DNA of 64,000 nt from Rhizaria sp. SCN 62-66 (taxonomy: Eukaryota > Rhizaria, unplaced). The translations under genes and the position numbers were made by a program. Positions 21,201 to 31,122 of this stretch are shown piece by piece. The notes beneath the pieces are model-generated. The model did no database searches. It was not told where the DNA came from and saw only the letters and a program-made list of their open reading frames with translations. Within the stretch, counting starts at the first letter, position 1. Each line of letters opens with the position of its first letter. The DNA lies in NCBI GenBank assembly GCA_001724265.1, contig MEDY01000009.1:62001-126000 (forward strand), given 5' to 3'.

Positions 21201-24200
21201 CGCGCAAGTCCTACCACGTCTCGCTCGCGCGCGCGCTGTGGAGCGCGTGCCGCTGCAGCGGCGACTCGGCGCGCCGCCGCCGCCTTAAGGCCGAGCCGCA
21301 GCAGGCCGCCGAGGCCTGGTCGGACATCCTGCGTAGGCTCAAGGAGCGCCAGGAGACGCTGGAGAAGAAGACCGAGGAGGTCAACGCCGCTGCGGCCGCC
21401 GCGGCCGTCGCCAAGAGTTCCGCACTGACCGACAACGGCGGCGCAGTGAGAATGCAGTCTGCCGCGCGCCCAGCGCCCGGCGCCGCCGCGGGGGAGGACT
21501 CTGTCTCGCGCCGCGGCGCCGACACGGTGTCGCGCCGCAGCAAGTCGTCGATGTCGCGCGTGTCGCAGACGCAGCGCGCGCCGGGGCCCGTGCACAGCGC
21601 CACTCTCGCGCGCGCGATGCCGGCCTCCAACGCCGCGCAGGCCGCCGCGATCGCCGCCGCCAACGCCAGTGCGGCGGACAGCAAGGGCGGCGACAAGCAG
21701 ATCTCGTTCTCGCTGACGTCGATGCGCGCCGGCGCGGACATGGGCTCCTCGGCTGGCCAGTCGGACGCCGAGTACTGGGGCGTGTCGGCCACGGGCTCCG
21801 CGTCGGCCTCCGCCGCGGGGTCCCCGGCGCAGACGCAGCCGCCGCTCGACGCCTACGCCATCGCGGCCGCTAATGCCGCCAACGCCGCCGCTGCGACCGT
21901 GGCTGTGTCCGGCGAGCTCAAGCCCGCACAGCTGCAGCAGCAGCAGTCAACGACGGACTCCGCCAGCACTGGTGCCGGCGCTGGCGCTGCTGGGGCCGCT
22001 GGCAGCGTCAGAGGCCTGCCGCCGCTGCCTGCGCCGGCTCTGTCGACCGCGCCGTCGTGGACCGACGCTCGATATCAGCACCAGGTGCTGACGCACCCCT
22101 GGACTGTCCACCAGCAGCAACAACAGCAGCAGATGTACCCCGGCCTCTTCAACGCGCAGCTGCCGCAGCAGCCGCAGCAGCAGCAGTTCTTGATTCCCTA
22201 TCAGCCGCAGCCGCCGACGTACACCGCGCCCTTTGTCCCCGCGCCGTCCATCGTGTCGGGTCCCGTCGTCGCCACCGGCGGCTGCCCCACGGTCGCCGCG
22301 GGCGGCTGCCCCGCCAGCGTCGCCGGCGCCAGCGCGGCCAGCGCGGCCAGCGCGGCAGGCTGCCCTGCAAGCGCGGCGCCGACCGCGGCCGCGCCCACCG
22401 CCCTGAGCCTGCAGGAGCAGCTGCAGAGCCAGATTACTGCGATCCAGTCGCAGCTCGTGGCCTCGCAGGCGGCGTTCGCGGCCACGTCGTCGACTCTCGC
22501 GCTGCCTATGTCGCCCTCCCTGGTGCCCATGTCGCCGCCCATCGCGCCGCTGCCACTGCCCCTGCCCGTTCCCGGCGCATCGACAGCCCCGGGAGCGGCC
22601 GGCCTGCCCGGTTCTGCGGGCATCATGGGCGCGACCGGTCCCATGCAGTCGGTGCCCGCGCTCGCCGGCGGCGGACTCGCAGGCAGCCCCTCGTTCGCCG
22701 GCGTCGGCGTCGGTGTCATCGCTGGCGGCGTGCCGGCCGCGTCTCTGGCGCCCGCGCCGGCGCCCGTGGTGCTACCCGCGAGCGCGCCCGTCACGTCGCC
22801 CGCCAGAGTCCCTGCCAACCCCGCCGGCGTCGCAGTCAACACTGGCGGCGCGGTCTCGGCTATCCCCGCGCTCTCTCCGGCGCACTCGTCGCTGTCCTCC
22901 GTGCCCGCCGGCGGCGGCTCTGCCGCCGTGACCGCCGCAGCGACCGTGGCCGCCGCGACGGCGAATGCGGACCTAGAGCGCCGCCTGCAGCAGCAGCAGG
23001 ACCTCACGTCGCGCCTCTCCGACGCCGTCGACACGCTTAAGGCCGAGCTGGCCGCGCTCAGGGCCGCGCCGCCCGTGCTCCGTCCCTCCGCCGCCGCCGC
23101 TGCTGCTGCCGCCGCCGCCGCAGCTGCGGGTGCGGGTGCGAACGCAGGAATGTCCAAGTTGCCCCGCCACAACAGCTACGGCGCTGGCATCTCCTCTTTA
23201 GCTCCTGGCGGCAGTGGCAACGCGCTGCCCTCGCAGCTGCAGCAGCAGATCCACCTGCACAGTGCCGCCGCACCGGGCCCGGCCGTGTCGCCCAGTCCGC
23301 AGCCTTACACCGCTGGTGCTGGGTCTGGCGCAGCAGGCAGCCGGACGCCGCACGTGACGCCGCCGGCGACGCCCGGGCTGCTGGTCATCCCGCCCGCGCA
23401 GGGCCCCGTCATATCGTCCCCGATCGGCTCCGTGCCAGGCGCCTTCGCCGGCGCGGGCGCCAGAGGCATGCCGGGCGCGTTCGTAGCGCCGCGCCAGTAC
23501 AACACCTTCATGGCAGGCCCCTCGCGGCCGGGGCGCATCGGCGGCGCGGGCGGCGCGACGGGCGGCGCTGCCGCGTTGCGCGCGCTCTTCAACAACCCAG
23601 CCCCACGCCCGTCGCCGCCGCCGGCCACCGTCTCCCCGGGCACAGGCGCGGGCAACGGCGGGCAGCGCCGCGGCAGCCAGCTGCTGTCGCCGGGCGCGAT
23701 GATGTCCGCCGCCGCCGCGAGTCCGCACGGCAGCACGCGGGCCAGCCCGGAGCCCGTCGGGCCGGGCGCGGGCGCGAGCGCGGGCGCCGCCGCGGCGATG
23801 CCGGCCGTCCCGCCGCAGCTGTGGCTGCAGCAGGAGCTGCGCCGCCACCGTCAGCTGACTGCGCAGCGCGAGCAGCAGCGCTCGCGCGGCCTCGCCGGCG
23901 CGGGCGCGACTCCTCTAGCCTCTGGAGGCGTGCCGGGCGCCCTCGCCCCGCTGGCGGCCACGACCAAGATCGGCAGCGCCAGCACGAACGCGATCGCTGC
24001 GACCGCGGCGGCCAACGCGGCGGGCAGCGGCGAGGTGACGCCCATCACCCCGCTCACGGTCACCAGCTCCGGCAGCGGCCTCGGGCACGCGCGCCACAGC
24101 CTCTCCGGCGCCGGCGCCGGGCTGGGCCACAGCTACAGCGCGGGCAACGCCGCCGTCATCGCCGCGGGCGCCACTGCGGGAGCGCCCAGTGTGCTGGTCA

Positions 24201-25621
24201 CGCCACGCGGGTCGCCTCACGGCACGGCGCGGTCGCTCTCGCGCGCGGGCTCGCTGCAGCGCGTGCCTAGCGACATCCCCTTCTTCGGCGCCGCGGCCGC
24301 GCAGCTCATGGTGGGTCCCAACGGCGCCGTCACCGGGCCTTCGGTCTCACCGCCCGCACAGGGGCTGGGGCTCGGCATCGACCGCGGGCTCACACCGCGG
24401 CCGCGCCCCGCGTCGCGGTCCTCGTCCTTTGCCAACCTGCACCACGCCGCCAGCGCCGACGACGTCGCGGCCCCCACCGCCACTGCCGGCGGCGGCGGCT
24501 CCAGAGTCATCGCCGCCGCGGCGACTGGCACCGAGGACGGCGGGGACAGCCCCGTTTCGCCCACACCCGCCGCGAAGCCGACCGTGCTGCTCGCCGGCTC
24601 CGCGGTCCCGCAGCCGCAGGCCCGCGTGTCGCCGTCCCCCGGCGCTAGCGGCGGCGGCGGCGGCATGAAGCGCTCGCAGTCGACGGGTAAGATCCCGGGC
24701 GCGGGCGACGTGCCCTCAATCGTTGTCTCGGGCGCCACCGGCGGCATCGTGACCCCGCAGCCGCACGCGGGCGGCGCAGCGGCGCAGGACCGGCCGCGCA
24801 CGCCGCGGACCGCGCTGTCGGGCACCGGCACGCCGATCCTGACCGCGCAGCACCACGCGGGGCTGTCGCTTTCGCGCCCGCCGTCGGTCAACGCGGTGTC
24901 AGCGCTCGGCGCGCCTGCCGCGGGCCGCATGCGACCGGCGCCGAGCGCGGCGTCGCTGCTGCTGCCGCCCACGACCTCGGCCGCGACGCTCGCCGCGCTC
25001 GCCGAGTCCACCGCGCACGCCTACGCCACGCTCTCCGCCGCTGCCGCTGCGGCGGCGATGAAGCACATCACGTCCTCGCGCCAGCAGCAGCAGCGCAACG
25101 GCGGCGGCGACGGCGGCGGCGAGCGCGCCGGAGTGCAGCCGCTGCTGCCGGGCCACCGACGCGGGCCCGCCGCTGCCGAGAGCGCGGCCGGCGACGCGCT
25201 GGCCAGTCTGTTCGTCCCGCCCTCGGCCACCGGCGCCGGGGCCGTGGGCTCTTCGGGTGCGGGCGCCAAGTCCGGCCGCTGGTCCCCGGCCCCTGGCGGC
25301 GCGGCGGGCGACTTGACCGTCGGCGACCGCAAGCGGGGCGTGAGTGGGCACGGCGCCACGCTTGAGCACCATCTCAGCTCGGTCAACGAGGAGCTCCCAG
25401 GCGAGGACGAGGACGGCGCCGCGCGACTCACCGGCCGCAGCGGCCACTATGGCGGCGGCGGCCACGGCGGCCCGCCCAATGGCCCCCGCGGCGGCCGCGG
25501 CGGCGCGCGGGGCGGCCGGGGTGGCGTGGCGGGCGGCCGCGTGCGCGCCGACAGCGTCGAGTTCCCCGCGCTGGACATGGACGACGACGTCACCATGCCC
25601 GGCACCGACGCTGCTGTCTAA
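14123..25621 (+). CDS. ThrE/DUF1212-family membrane transporter-like protein, interrupted by one in-frame TAG
   Basis: Starts at ATG 14123 and stays in one frame to TAA at 25621, except for a single TAG at 16055-16057. The first part (644 aa) ends with the soluble start of a ThrE_1/DUF1212 domain: basic RQKKLL at about residue 419, then RYGCTTHRIEFLVHR, then a KLHETETLAL block. The rest of the domain lies beyond the TAG, with about ten hydrophobic segments encoded at about 20335-21210 (SLYPPWLQAVMIVV, GGGLNETYVAFVGSV, LPGWSITTAVIELGARSM, LVPGSIGVRGAAA). Fungal Prm10-type proteins carry both parts contiguously, and bacterial relatives export small organic or amino acids. Here some 1500 residues of Gln/Ala/Asn-rich and acidic sequence separate them, and a further ~1450-residue Ser/Gly/Ala-rich tail ends in RGG-type repeats. 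Because the domain is split, I annotate one gene. The TAG is either the 3' end of a small intron (15881-16057) or a real interruption. Substrate unknown. Confidence 0.7.
15881..16057 (+). other. candidate phase-0 intron ending at the in-frame TAG
   Basis: The sequence reads CAG|GTGCCC at 15878-15886 and gctAG|CAG at 16053-16060. Removing these 177 nt joins codon boundaries in frame and eliminates the TAG. The length matches the 180-nt ARPC1 intron. It contains a CTAATCC that could serve as a branch site. Against it, the donor differs from the GTRCGT of all four supported introns, and the pyrimidine tract is weak. If it is not an intron, the TAG is read through, recoded, a null allele or a sequence error. 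Confidence 0.35.
18197..18256 (+). repeat. CAG trinucleotide tracts encoding poly-Gln
   Basis: Two nearly pure CAG runs are separated by CTC interruptions inside the ThrE-like gene and encode a long glutamine stretch. Shorter CAG runs occur at 15241-15261, 17353-17375 and 17695-17713 in the same gene. They are coding microsatellites likely to vary in length between strains. Confidence 0.8.
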
Positions 25622-26361
25622 ATGGCACGCTTGCTGTGGTTGAGTGTGGTGCGTGATGTTAGCTTGTAAGATTTTGTATGCTGTTACATTTAGCTGTTTT
25701 CGTATCTTAATGATGTTGTGTCGGAATAGCTGCACAACTCAAACTTTTTGATTTTTTATCTTTATTTAATGCAAGGATGTATTTCTCTTTTTTTTGCGTT
25801 CTCCGATGTTGTACGTGACTGGCAGTGCTCGTTATTGGTTAAAAGCGCGCTGTCAAACTTCATGACAGACATAAGTTAACACAGAGACGTCCTCGACAAA
25901 TAATTCTAATTCAAATTTCAACGCAATACAGATGTAGATTCAACCGACGGAGCATATCATATCGCAAGAGATAAATGGGAGATAGTTTTAGAATGTACAA
26001 TGTGTGTATGATTTTCTTTCGTCTTCCATTCCAAGCCGCATCGTGCACCGCACAACGTGCACAGCGCCCGACAACAACTCATCTTAAACAAACAGAAACA
26101 ACTCAAAAAGAAAAAAATGACTATTTTAGTTTTGAATCTTACTAGACTTGTTGGTATTTAGTTTTACAAATGATAACCTTCCTTCCATGCCTTACTTACA
26201 AACTCACTCCTCAATCCTCACGAGAATAAAAACGCAGCACAAGCTTGTCTCTGGAGCATGTTGCTTCAAACAACGCGCTCTGTGACCTTATGTCGCGTCA
26301 TGAATATCCTTTTTCGCCTGCTTAGATGCGTGCAGCGCGGTACTTAACCTTGGCCTTGCGC
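25622..26361. other. convergent intergenic region, AT-rich
   Basis: Holds the 3' ends of the ThrE-like gene (+) and ARPC1 (-). It includes several A- or T-homopolymer runs (for example near 25790 and 26100). No gene, hairpin or RNA gene was recognised. Confidence 0.6.
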
Positions 26362-27684
26362 TTAGAGGTACTTGGAGGCGTCCCAGACGGTGATGCGGCC
26401 GTCGAGGCCCGAGGTGGTGAAGTGGCCGCGCGTCTGGCGACCGAGCTTGAGGCACGTGATGGTGTTGGTGTGCGTGGTGAAGGCGACCTTGGTGGCGACC
26501 TCCTCGCCGAACTTGGTGCCCTGGTACGCGGCCTGGCGGAACTTAGCAAAGGCCGCCGAGGTCGCCGACTGCGCGGGGCCCGCCGCAGCCTTGGCGTCGG
26601 ACTCCTTCTCAGCGTAGCCCTTGAAGGACCACTCGCCGTTGCCGCCGCGGGTGAAGAAGGCGGGGTTGTTGTCGAAGCCGACGGCGACGATGGCGTCGTC
26701 GGTCAGGAACTCGACCTGCAGGAAGGGCAGGTCGCGCAGCTTCAGCGTCTGCACGTCAGTGACAGACTTGTCCAGGTCCACAAAGTGGATGGTCGAGCCG
26801 TGGCCGGCGAACACCACGCGGCGGCCGTTGGGGGAGAAGGCGGCGGCGTTGACCCAGCCGTTGGCCTGAGAGCGAGAGAATGAGTGAAAAGAGAAAGATA
26901 TATGCGACGGTGTGAGTCATAAAAAAAAACAAAAAACGAGGAACGTAGTCAGCAGGAAAACAATCTATGTGGTTCTTCTCATCGAACCAAAGTGAAGTAA
27001 AGACTAAAGAGCTAGAGAGTATTGCAACGAAGAGACAAGACGCACCTGGTCGTACTCGACGAGGGTCTCGCCGAAGGTGTAGAGGTCGGGGGTGTTGAAG
27101 ATGGCATCGTACTCGCCCGTCTTGGCGTCGAGCGCCTTGTCGAACACGGACACAATGCGGCACTTGTAGTCGGTGCCCGCGGTGACCATGAGCTGGGAGT
27201 TGGGCGAGAAGGCCGCCGTGAGGATGGTCGACTTGTGGTTCTTACGGACGATCTTGCTGATCCACCAGTCGGACGACGCCTCGTGGTTGCACACGGCGAT
27301 CTGCTTCGAGCCAGACGGCACGGCGAACTTCTTCTGGCAGGGGGACCACACGGCGCCCGTGGCGGCGCGGTTGATGCGGAGCATGCAGAGAGACGGCTTC
27401 CAGATGTTGTCGGCGGCGTTGTAGGTCCAGACGTAGGCATTGCGGTCGTGCGAGGCAGTGAGGATCTGGTTGTCGGTGTTCCAGTCGATGCCAGAGACAA
27501 TGGAGGTGTGCTCGGCGATGGTGTGGAGCTTAGTCCACTTCTTGGGGTCGGAGCCCGAGGAGCAGTCGTAGATGTGGACCTCGGGGGAGTTGGGGCAGAT
27601 GGCGACCATCTTGCCGTCGGGGCTGAAGGTGTGCGCGGTGATCACCTCCGCAAGGCCCTTCTCCTCGGCAACCATCAAGGACAT
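26362..27684 (-). CDS. ARPC1: Arp2/3 complex subunit 1 (p41, WD-repeat), two exons
   Basis: Exons 27684-27046 and 26865-26362 join to 380 aa, the normal length for ARPC1 (about 370). The intron (GTGCGT...TCTCAG) falls between DQ and ANGWV in phase 0. Family hallmarks read straight through: ITAHTFSPDG at the first blade, NSPEVHIYD, SGIDWN, SHDRNAYVWT, WKPSLCMLRINRAAT, WSPCQKKFAVPSGS, DWWISK, DYKCRIVSVF, then after the intron GWVNAAAFSPNG, and the last blade TTSGLDGRITVWD. It is the beta-propeller subunit that holds Arp2/3 together for branched actin nucleation. The first in-frame ATG that fits the family start (MSLMVAEE) is chosen. An acceptor-like CTCAG (27700-27696) lies 11 nt upstream after a pyrimidine-rich stretch, so a 5'-UTR intron is possible. 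Unlike its neighbours it has almost no alanine expansion. Stop TAA. Confidence 0.95.
26866..27045 (-). other. ARPC1 intron
   Basis: 180-nt phase-0 intron with donor GTGCGT and acceptor CTCAG. It is AT-rich compared with the exons and T-rich near the 3' end. The join restores the conserved ARPC1 sequence exactly at a family block. Confidence 0.92.
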
Positions 27685-28660
27685 TGGTCTCTTGTCTGAG
27701 CGCAGTAAGTGCGGGGGTGATGTAGTGTGAGGGACGCGGAGCAAAAGAGAGGAGGGGGAAGACGTGGTGAGGGGACTGGTCAAGCAAAGCACACGATGGT
27801 TCAAGAAAGATTAAACTACGCCTCGCACAACCGTTACTGAAAAAAAGCCAAGTAGATCAAGATAGAACATGTCGTCATCTATGTGATGGCTTTCCTAGAA
27901 GTTCAGCAAGCTCCCGTGGATAGCGGAAACGAGGATCCCATCTGGAGCACGAAGAGGCGACGACGTCAAGCGGGATTCTTGGTCGAAACAGACGGTCATA
28001 TCTAGAACAAGCAGACGCAGCTGAGCGCAATAGTGCCACAATATAGATACAACGCATTCTCATAAATTATACAATACAAAAATCACGTCAAAGAAGTAAA
28101 GTCTACGGCAAGATATCTCGATTTTGAGCAAGTCATGGTGTTGGCTAAGGGGCCGTCGCGAGCAGCGACCAGCCTCGCGCCCAGACCGAAAAATCGATCA
28201 GTTGCTCACGGTCACTCTTCGGTGAACTTCACAGAAGAACACCACAATCTGAACCGACCATGACTCAGAGATAAAATGATGTATCGGACGCGTGATTGCT
28301 GTCGTCAAACAGCGATGCTGTTAAGATTCAGGCATCGAGTAGAACATGTTCTCTGTATTCTGTTTATTACATGTCCAACAAAGCTGAGTACATGACGCAG
28401 GGGACTGCCAGGAGACCCTGCAATCGCAAATCTTTGCTCCCTTGCGTCGACTGCCGCGTGCCACCTCCCTCTCACAACGCAATGATGCTCAAGCCTTCGC
28501 ATGATCGGAGCTATAATCGATGAACCTGTTTTTTATCACCTGAAATCTCGTCTGGCTCTACTCTTGACTTTGTCTACACGTTATCCTGTTGCACTATGCT
28601 CACTCCTGATCTCGTACTTCACACTTGCGCGCTCTCTCAATCTCCAGTCATCACCCCCGA
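27685..28660. promoter_or_regulatory. divergent intergenic region between ARPC1 and SPP
   Basis: AT-rich DNA holding the leaders of both genes. The ARPC1 side is pyrimidine-rich on the minus strand up to CTCAG at 27696. The SPP side ends in CTCTCTCAATCTCCAG (acceptor-like CAG at 28645-28647) 13 nt before the ATG. A small GC island with a GTCGC/GCGAC inverted repeat lies near 28154-28170. No gene recognised. Confidence 0.45.
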
Positions 28661-30400
28661 ATGCGCGGACGCCTCGACATTCTGGTGTGCTACGGCGCCA
28701 TGGTCGTAGTCTCGCTGCTGTCGATCATCGCAACCGTGCCCGTCTTCCTGCAGATGCTGATCTTCACTGTGGCGACCATCTACCTGGGCTGCCACTACGC
28801 CATGGCGCCCGAGGGCCACACCAAGACCGCCGACGCGGAGCGCATGGAGCGCTCGGACGTCTACCTCTTCCCCATCATCGGTTCCTGTGTGCTCTTCTCG
28901 CTCTACATTGTCTTCAAGATTTTCCCTCGCGCGATCCTCATGTTCGTCGTCAAGACCTACTTCCTCGCCGTCGGCTCCTTCGTGGTCTACTCGCGCGTCG
29001 CCGCGCTCGCCCGCGACTACCTCAAGCCCGAGACGCTGACCACCCTCGAGGCCAAGACGTACACCGTGCCGCTCACGGCCGTGAACACGCAAATCAACAA
29101 CGTGCGCGCGCAGTACGCCAAGCACGAGCCCGCGCTGCGCCCGCACCTCGAGACAGCGCAGAAGCTCTACGCCAAGGCTTCGGAGGTCGCAGTTATGGTT
29201 TACGAGAAGGCTCAGCCCGCGCTTGCCGCCGCCGAGACCAAGCTCAACTCGATCTTCGGCGACGACAAGAACGCTGCCGCCAAGCCCGCTGAGCCCGCCG
29301 CCGCCCCCGCTCCCGCTGCTGCCCCCGCCGCTGCTGCCGCCGCTGACAGCAACGGCGACATGCTGCCCGCCTCCCTGCCCCTCACCGGTGTCGACGCCGC
29401 CGCGGCCGCCTTCGCGATCTTCGTCGCCGTCGTGTACATCATCTTCAACCCGCCGTGGGCAAACAACGTGTACGGCGTGCTTATGTCCATCCAGGCCATC
29501 GAGCTCCTCAACCTGGGCTCCATCCTCAACGGCACCATCCTGCTCTCGGCGCTCTTCATCTACGACATCTTCTGGGTCTTCGGCACCGAGGTCATGGTTA
29601 CCGTCGCCAAGAACTTCGACGCGCCGATCAAGCTCATCTTCCCCGCGCTCCCGCGCAACAGCATGCTCGGCCTCGGCGACATCGTCATCCCGGGCATCTT
29701 CATCGCCATGGCGCTGCGCTACGACGCCAAGGTTGCGCGCCCCGCCGTGGCGCCCGTCGCGCCCGTCCCCGCCGCCGGTGCGGCCGCCGTGACCCCGCTG
29801 CAGCACGTCCAGTTCGCGCTCGCGCACGTGGCCAACTTCAACCCCGCCAAGCTGGCGTTCCGCCCCGAGTACTTCAACATCGTCATGCTGGGCTACGCCG
29901 CGGGCATCGCGGTCACGCTCGGCGTCATGTACGTCTTCAAGGCCGCGCAGCCCGCGCTGCTGTACCTCGTGCCCGCCTGCCTGGGCGCCGTGTACGGACT
30001 GGCCTACTCCAAGGGCGCCAAGGAGCTCGACGCCGTGCGCGACTTTAGCGACGACGCCCCCGCTCCCGAGGCCGCCGCGCCCGTCGCGCCCGCCGTGCCC
30101 AAGATCCCCGAGGTCAAGCCGCTCGCCGCCTCCGTTGCCGCCGCCGCTGCGGGCGCCGCTGACGCCGCCAAGGCTGCCGCCGCCAAGGCTGCCGCGGCGG
30201 CCAAAGAGGCCGTAGAGGAGGCGAAGGCGGCTGTGGCGACCCCCGAGGCGGAGGCCAAGGCTGAGGCCGAGGCCGCGGCCGAGATCGAGGGCGCCCCGCT
30301 CGAGGGCGACGTCGGCGAGCTGGCCGAGGAGGCCGACGAGGGCGAGGGCGACGGCCTGCGCGAGCGCACCAACACCATGGTCGAGCCCGTCGACGAGTAA
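28661..30400 (+). CDS. SPP: signal peptide peptidase (presenilin-type intramembrane aspartyl protease)
   Basis: 579 aa from ATG 28661; the frame is open 36 nt further upstream only to a TTG. All catalytic signatures of the SPP/presenilin GxGD family are present: YD with the aspartate at residue 302 (LFIYDIFWVFGTEVMV), GLGD with the aspartate at residue 340 (LGLGDIVIPGIF), and the PAL motif at residues 431-433 (QPALLYLVPA). The N-terminal block FPIIGSCVLFSLYIVFKIF also matches SPP rather than SPPL proteins. It is a multi-pass ER enzyme that clears remnant signal peptides and cuts other type II segments. Length exceeds the usual ~380 aa because of an Ala/Pro-rich insert before the YD helix (residues ~190-230), a shorter insert after GLGD, and an acidic Ala/Glu tail of about 120 residues. 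The tail ends VEPVDE and lacks a KKXX-type ER retrieval signal. Stop TAA. Confidence 0.93.
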   Translation: MRGRLDILVCYGAMVVVSLLSIIATVPVFLQMLIFTVATIYLGCHYAMAPEGHTKTADAERMERSDVYLFPIIGSCVLFSLYIVFKIFPRAILMFVVKTYFLAVGSFVVYSRVAALARDYLKPETLTTLEAKTYTVPLTAVNTQINNVRAQYAKHEPALRPHLETAQKLYAKASEVAVMVYEKAQPALAAAETKLNSIFGDDKNAAAKPAEPAAAPAPAAAPAAAAAADSNGDMLPASLPLTGVDAAAAAFAIFVAVVYIIFNPPWANNVYGVLMSIQAIELLNLGSILNGTILLSALFIYDIFWVFGTEVMVTVAKNFDAPIKLIFPALPRNSMLGLGDIVIPGIFIAMALRYDAKVARPAVAPVAPVPAAGAAAVTPLQHVQFALAHVANFNPAKLAFRPEYFNIVMLGYAAGIAVTLGVMYVFKAAQPALLYLVPACLGAVYGLAYSKGAKELDAVRDFSDDAPAPEAAAPVAPAVPKIPEVKPLAASVAAAAAGAADAAKAAAAKAAAAAKEAVEEAKAAVATPEAEAKAEAEAAAEIEGAPLEGDVGELAEEADEGEGDGLRERTNTMVEPVDE

Positions 30401-31122
30401 GCTTAACGTAAACGCGCGCTTGCTGGTGCTAACAACGCTTACCAATGCGACTGCCGAGTCAGTCCTGACAGAGTCGCTCGGCAGCTATCTTCTCAACGTG
30501 ACGCCCGCTGACAAGTGGATCATTGATGTCACTTGTTTGCGAGCCGCTGAAACATACTGAACTGACTACACAGTGTGTTTCTCTCTCTCTTTTCTCTGTT
30601 TTTGATCGCGGTCACAATATGACTCTTGTTGTAAGTATCATCATTGCTGATGTGTAAAGTAAAAATGCCTAAAACTAAACAAAAAGTGAACAAGTAATCT
30701 GACCAGTTACTGGCGTTTGATAATCATTGTGTCTCTTAGCGACATCATGACAACGAACGCAAGTGACGAAGAGCTAATATGATTGTGCATGTTCATAGGT
30801 CGTCACTTATCAAGCGACATCTTGCAGCTGTGCACTTTCGGAAAAGTTCTGTTTTGTTATACTAGTATGATAATAACTCAATACACTGTACATGGATAAA
30901 AAATTAATACTCCATATCTGAATCAACACTTACTCATGAAATCAAATTAGCGTTCGTAGGTTGCAGCACGCAGTGCCTGTAACGATGTACAAGAGTTGTT
31001 TTGACATAATATAGAGGTTTATTAGTATAAATATGTAATAAATAAGTAGGTAACTGGGCGTCCTTGATATGCAGATAAATAACCGAGTGCTAAATCTCAA
31101 CGGTACAAAAAGATGAAAAGCC
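30401..31122. other. convergent intergenic region between SPP and the PPR-like gene
   Basis: AT-rich sequence carrying both 3' UTRs. The only structured element I see is the hairpin at 30451-30484. There is no recognisable gene. Confidence 0.55.
30451..30484 (+). other. hairpin in the SPP 3' UTR
   Basis: CTGCCGAG (30451-30458) and CTCGGCAG (30477-30484) form a perfect 8-bp inverted repeat. Immediately inside, TCAG and CTGA (30459-30462, 30465-30468) can extend the stem, leaving CAGAGTCG as a one-sided bulge. It begins about 50 nt after the SPP stop codon in otherwise AT-rich DNA. Function unknown. Confidence 0.45.

Noticed and set aside
28637-30445. 602-codon antisense frame covering the whole SPP gene
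   Set aside because: Composition-driven mirror of SPP codons (Leu/Gly/Asp/His-rich) with no domain; SPP catalytic motifs fix the true strand.
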